From the NCBI GenBank assembly GCA_030039095.1, contig JASHQP010000137.1, forward strand, positions 1 to 7,598: a stretch of 7,598 bases of DNA. Direction: 5' to 3'. Under the pieces are notes generated by a model. It was not told the DNA's origin, searched no databases, and saw only the letters and a program-made list of their open reading frames with translations. A program made the position numbers and the translations under genes. The DNA comes from Streptosporangiaceae bacterium. Its GTDB lineage: Bacteria > Actinomycetota > Actinomycetes > Streptosporangiales > Streptosporangiaceae. Positions 5,276 through 7,598 of this stretch are shown here, one piece after another (within the stretch, counting starts at the first letter, position 1; each line of letters starts with the position of its first letter).

Positions 5276-5572
5276 TCATGGCTTGTGCTCGACCGTGAAC
5301 CCCAGCTTTCCTAGCACCGCCACGGCACCGGACTTCCCGCCCTCGAAGTCGCCCGAGGCGAGACGCTGGCCGGTGGCGAACTCGTAGGCGGTGCCCAGGA
5401 TCGCCTTCGGCGGGTAACGGCGCTCCTGCCACACCAGGTCATACGTTGTGGTGGGGCCGAAGCCGTGCTTCGAGTAGAACTGCTCCGCCCCTAGCTGGTC
5501 GTACTCCTGCATCGCGCGCAGCACGTCGTCGCGGCTGACGTCTGCCCGCAGCCTGGCGAGCGCATCAGACAT
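5276..5572 (-). CDS. Small protein resembling ScoMcrA-type N-terminal head domain
   Basis: A 98-residue protein with ATG 5572 behind GGGAGGA. Helical segment 1-32 (VSRDDVLRAMQEYDQLGAEQF) is followed by GFGPTTTYDLVWQERRYPPKAILGTAYEFATGQ (37-69) and SGDFEGGKSGAVAVLGKLGFTV (73-94). The YDLVW-x-RRYPPKAIxGxAY and DFxGGxxxAVxxLxxLGF pattern resembles the N-terminal head domain of ScoMcrA-like modified-DNA restriction enzymes and related HNH proteins. There is no nuclease, SRA or sulfur-binding domain here, so by itself it would at most bind DNA or a partner. The frame is complete with its own ribosome binding site, so it looks like a stand-alone gene rather than a fragment. It is flanked by two similar direct repeats and lies one pseudogene away from an HNH gene. 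Family recall is moderate; function is unproven. Confidence 0.7.
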   Translation of the reverse strand: MSDALARLRADVSRDDVLRAMQEYDQLGAEQFYSKHGFGPTTTYDLVWQERRYPPKAILGTAYEFATGQRLASGDFEGGKSGAVAVLGKLGFTVEHKP

Positions 5573-5649
5573 CGGGTCCTCCCAAGATCGTTGTGGCCTG
5601 GAGAATGGAATTAGTCCTCTGGCAGACGGTTAAGGCCGCTGCCCCGCTC

Positions 5650-5685
5650 GGCGTCACCCAAAGGTGGGAACCCGGGCTGGAATCT
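5650..5685 (+). repeat. Right copy of ~35-nt imperfect direct repeat
   Basis: It starts with the same ten bases ggcgtcaccc as 5204-5213, continues with ggtgg and cggg, and ends aatct, just before the ATG of the LAL pseudogene. Read in the same phase, the two copies would give GVTRGWTFGWDLR and GVTQRWEPGLESR, so they may be a dispersed element or paralogous coding remnants. Confidence 0.55.
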
Positions 5686-5688
5686 AGA

Positions 5689-6097
5689 ATGACAGGGGTG
5701 AGTGTCGGCTCCGAGCGCGACGTGCTGCTGGCCACCAAGCTTCACGTGCCGGGCACGCGGCCCGGGATCGTCGGGCGGGTAGCCGAACTCCTCGGTCCGC
5801 CAGCGCCGCGGTCCTTTCGCGGTGTCGTGACGGCGGTGATCAACGACATCGCCGCCCAGCCCGCAGGCGAGGACGTCCTGCTGTTCCCCGACGACTACAA
5901 CCTGATCGGCTCGCTTCGCGTGCACGAGTCGCTGGCGTTCCTGATCGAGCACCTGCCGGCGGCGTTGACGTCGCGTTCCGGCGAGGATCGCGCTCGACCG
6001 CGCCCATCTGGCCGATCTTCGCGGGGACGGCGAGAGCACCGCCACGTGTGCGCCCAGGATCGGTGCCTCGCCACCGTCACACACTCACATCCCCTAA
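5689..6097 (+). pseudogene. LAL/MalT-type LuxR-family regulator, internally deleted remnant
   Basis: From ATG 5689 the frame reads MTGVSVGSERDVLLATKLHVPGTRPGI, the standard N-terminus of large ATP-binding LuxR (LAL) regulators. Without the Walker A segment it then jumps into GRVAELLGPPAPRSFRGVVTAVINDIAAQ and DVLLFPDDYNLIGSLRVHESLAFLIEHLP, which normally lie about 80-100 residues further on (Walker B/DDYH region). After about 5980 similarity moves to another frame (ARIALDRAHLADLRGDGEST), resembling the distant helical-repeat region, and ends at TAA 6095-6097. Intact LALs are ~850-950 residues, so at least two deletions have removed the ATPase P-loop, most repeats and the C-terminal HTH. An open frame in the first reading runs on to 6237 but is non-homologous after ~5985. 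It is convergent with the HNH gene, 10 bp away. Confidence 0.78.
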
Positions 6098-6107
6098 CGC
6101 GCCGCAG

Positions 6108-7598
6108 TCAGGCGGCAGCGGCGGGTGGTGGCCCGTGGCTGTGCAGAGTCCTGTCGCCGTCGGGGCTGGTGGCGGTGACGGTGCCGTCGGGGTGCAGCAC
6201 GATGCCCCATCCCCACCGGTGGATCGCGATCAGGTGATGGAACACGCACAAAAGCAGCAAATTGGCCAGGCAGGTCGGGCCGCCCTGGGCGCGGGGGATG
6301 ACGTGATGCGGCTGGCACGCCGCGACCGGCTGGTCACAGCCCGGGAACCGGCATCCCCGGTCGCGCACCGCGACCGCCCGCCGCAGGTACACCGGGATGG
6401 ACTCGATCGCCGTGCCGACGTCCAGGGGCAGGCTGACCGACGCGACCGTGTCCGGGGTGAGCCGGGTGCGCAGGTAGGCGGCGAGGCCGGCGGGCCCGGA
6501 CAGCAGGTCCGCGGCAGCTTTGACGATCATCTGCCGGGCGGCCCGTTCGGCCCGCGCCCGCCGGGCTAGGTCGGCGTCGCTGCCGGCGGGCTGGCCGTGG
6601 GTGGCGGGACCGCAGGCGGCGGCGAAGGCCGCCATAGCGCCAGGGCCGGGCAGACCCGGTGTGGCGGGGGTGCCGTGCAGCAGGGCGGCGGCGAGGCGGT
6701 CCAGCACATCGGGGTCGACGCGGCCGGTGACCATCGGGACGATCTGGGCGTCGCAGTCATCACCGGGCCCGGCGGTGGCCTGCCCAGCCCAGGCGGCCTC
6801 GGCTCCGGGAGCGCCGGGCAGGCCGCGGAGCCGGTCCAGGTCCATGTGCAGCACGATCTGTGTCGGCTGCCCCGCCCGGTCCGGCAAGCACCCCGAGGCG
6901 ATCAGCCGCCGGCACGCGTCTTCGAGCGCGTCGTGCAGCCGCTGGCCCTTGGTCCGGTCGTCTTCGGGGCCGCGGCGCTTGCCGAGCGCATCCAGGACGG
7001 CTTGCAGGGCGGCGGTGCACTGCGGACTCAAGTTGCCGTCCAGCTTCCCCGCACCCTCAAACGTGGCATCCAGGTGCACCGACCGGTGGGTGAACCCGTC
7101 ATCGCCGTCGGTGTCCGGGGCGGCGCACTGGCGGCGGATCGCCTCGGCCATCGTGGCCAGGTCACGAAGCTCCGCACCGTTGGCTGCCGCCGTCAGCAGG
7201 AACTCATCGGCGTCGGCTCGGACGTCGGCGGGCAGCGGGTCGGTCCAGTCACAGATCTGCCGCGCCCACGACTCCGACAACTGCCCCGCCGCCAGGGCGT
7301 CACCGACCGTGCGGTGGGCGCCCAGGCGCCGCATCCAGGCCATCGCGCCATAGGCGGCGGCGCCGGTGATCCGGGTCTGCCACTTCAGCCAGGTACGTGC
7401 CGAGCCTTGGCCGTCGTCTTCGTATCCGGCCTGGGCGTGAAACGCGTCCAGCACTCGCGACCGCGCCGCGACGTGCATCGACGCGGCCTGCTCCAGGCCC
7501 CGCAAAGCCTCGGCCTGGATCGTGGTCGGCAGGGAGGCGGTGTCGGCGGTCGCCAGCCAGCCCAGCCCGGCTCGCACCATGGCCACCGCCTGCGCGGC
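6108..7598 (-). CDS. DUF222 / HNH endonuclease domain protein (5' end possibly outside window)
   Basis: Residue numbers count from GTG 7586 (492 residues). The frame stays open to the edge and the true start may lie upstream; ATG 7580 is another candidate. The N-terminal ~300 residues are DUF222: GSARTWLKWQTRITGAAAYG, LSESWARQICDWTDPLP, DTDGDDGF, GAGKLDGNLSPQCTAALQAVLDALGK. The C-terminal HNH domain has CRFPGC (412-417), CQPHHVIPRAQGG (424-436; His427/428), Asn442 and CVFHHL (447-452; His451), with zinc-type cysteines present, so the catalytic core looks intact. DUF222-HNH proteins are multicopy in actinobacteria and include the M. tuberculosis 13E12 repeat family; their role is uncertain but they are often associated with mobile DNA. 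An Ala/Pro-rich stretch near 315-335 separates the two parts. Confidence 0.92.
   Translation of the reverse strand, partial: AAQAVAMVRAGLGWLATADTASLPTTIQAEALRGLEQAASMHVAARSRVLDAFHAQAGYEDDGQGSARTWLKWQTRITGAAAYGAMAWMRRLGAHRTVGDALAAGQLSESWARQICDWTDPLPADVRADADEFLLTAAANGAELRDLATMAEAIRRQCAAPDTDGDDGFTHRSVHLDATFEGAGKLDGNLSPQCTAALQAVLDALGKRRGPEDDRTKGQRLHDALEDACRRLIASGCLPDRAGQPTQIVLHMDLDRLRGLPGAPGAEAAWAGQATAGPGDDCDAQIVPMVTGRVDPDVLDRLAAALLHGTPATPGLPGPGAMAAFAAACGPATHGQPAGSDADLARRARAERAARQMIVKAAADLLSGPAGLAAYLRTRLTPDTVASVSLPLDVGTAIESIPVYLRRAVAVRDRGCRFPGCDQPVAACQPHHVIPRAQGGPTCLANLLLLCVFHHLIAIHRWGWGIVLHPDGTVTATSPDGDRTLHSHGPPPAAAA

Noticed and set aside
4405..5298. Plus-strand open frame of 297 codons opposite the HAD gene
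   Set aside because: It is antisense to all four HAD motifs, lacks a ribosome binding site, and its product is low-complexity Arg/Val/Gly-rich.
6098..6237. Tail of the plus-strand frame beyond the LAL remnant
   Set aside because: It overlaps the 3' end of the HNH gene in antisense and shows no regulator homology.

Overview
The window looks like chromosomal DNA from a high-GC actinomycete. The signs are very high G+C in every coding region, GTG/ATG starts behind GGAGG-type ribosome binding sites, and families typical of Actinomycetota (DUF222-HNH nuclease, DUF7064/DUF7065-like protein with an APH-type kinase, LAL-type LuxR regulator, DVNETL-type haloacid dehalogenase). The genus cannot be fixed from the sequence alone.

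Left part (1-1534): a compact selenocysteine (Sec) locus. A 3'-truncated selA (minus strand) and a tRNA-Sec gene (minus strand, UCA anticodon, encoded CCA) lie back to back with selD (plus strand). Together they supply the charged tRNA, the Ser-to-Sec conversion enzyme and the selenophosphate donor. Only 27 bp separate the tRNA 5' end from the selD start. SelD has cysteine, not Sec, at its active site and carries a short hexapeptide repeat that looks like an in-frame tandem duplication. The selenoprotein(s) served and selB are not in the window.

Middle (1535-4443): a short leader with a 19-bp tandem repeat precedes a small five-cysteine protein on the plus strand. Converging on it is a two-gene minus-strand operon: an APH-like phosphotransferase whose stop overlaps by 10 nt the start of a DUF7065/DUF7064-like (AttH/CrtC-lipocalin-like) protein. 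Upstream of the operon is a well-formed -35/-10 pair with a 14-bp palindrome over the expected transcription start. That palindrome fits the KstR-type consensus TnnAACnnGTTnnA, which suggests TetR-family repression tied to steroid or lipid catabolism.

Right part (4444-7598): a type II haloacid-dehalogenase-like hydrolase lacking the family's substrate arginine; a stand-alone small protein resembling the N-terminal head domain of ScoMcrA-type restriction enzymes, flanked by two similar ~35-nt direct repeats; a LAL/LuxR regulator pseudogene with large internal deletions; and a DUF222-HNH nuclease-like gene running to the right edge. This part looks like accessory sequence with decay and gene turnover.

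I see no CRISPR array, intact insertion sequence, rRNA or plasmid origin. The best candidates for a closer look are the operator/promoter of the kinase operon, the compact Sec locus, the McrA-head-like orphan between repeats, and the deletion-scarred LAL pseudogene.
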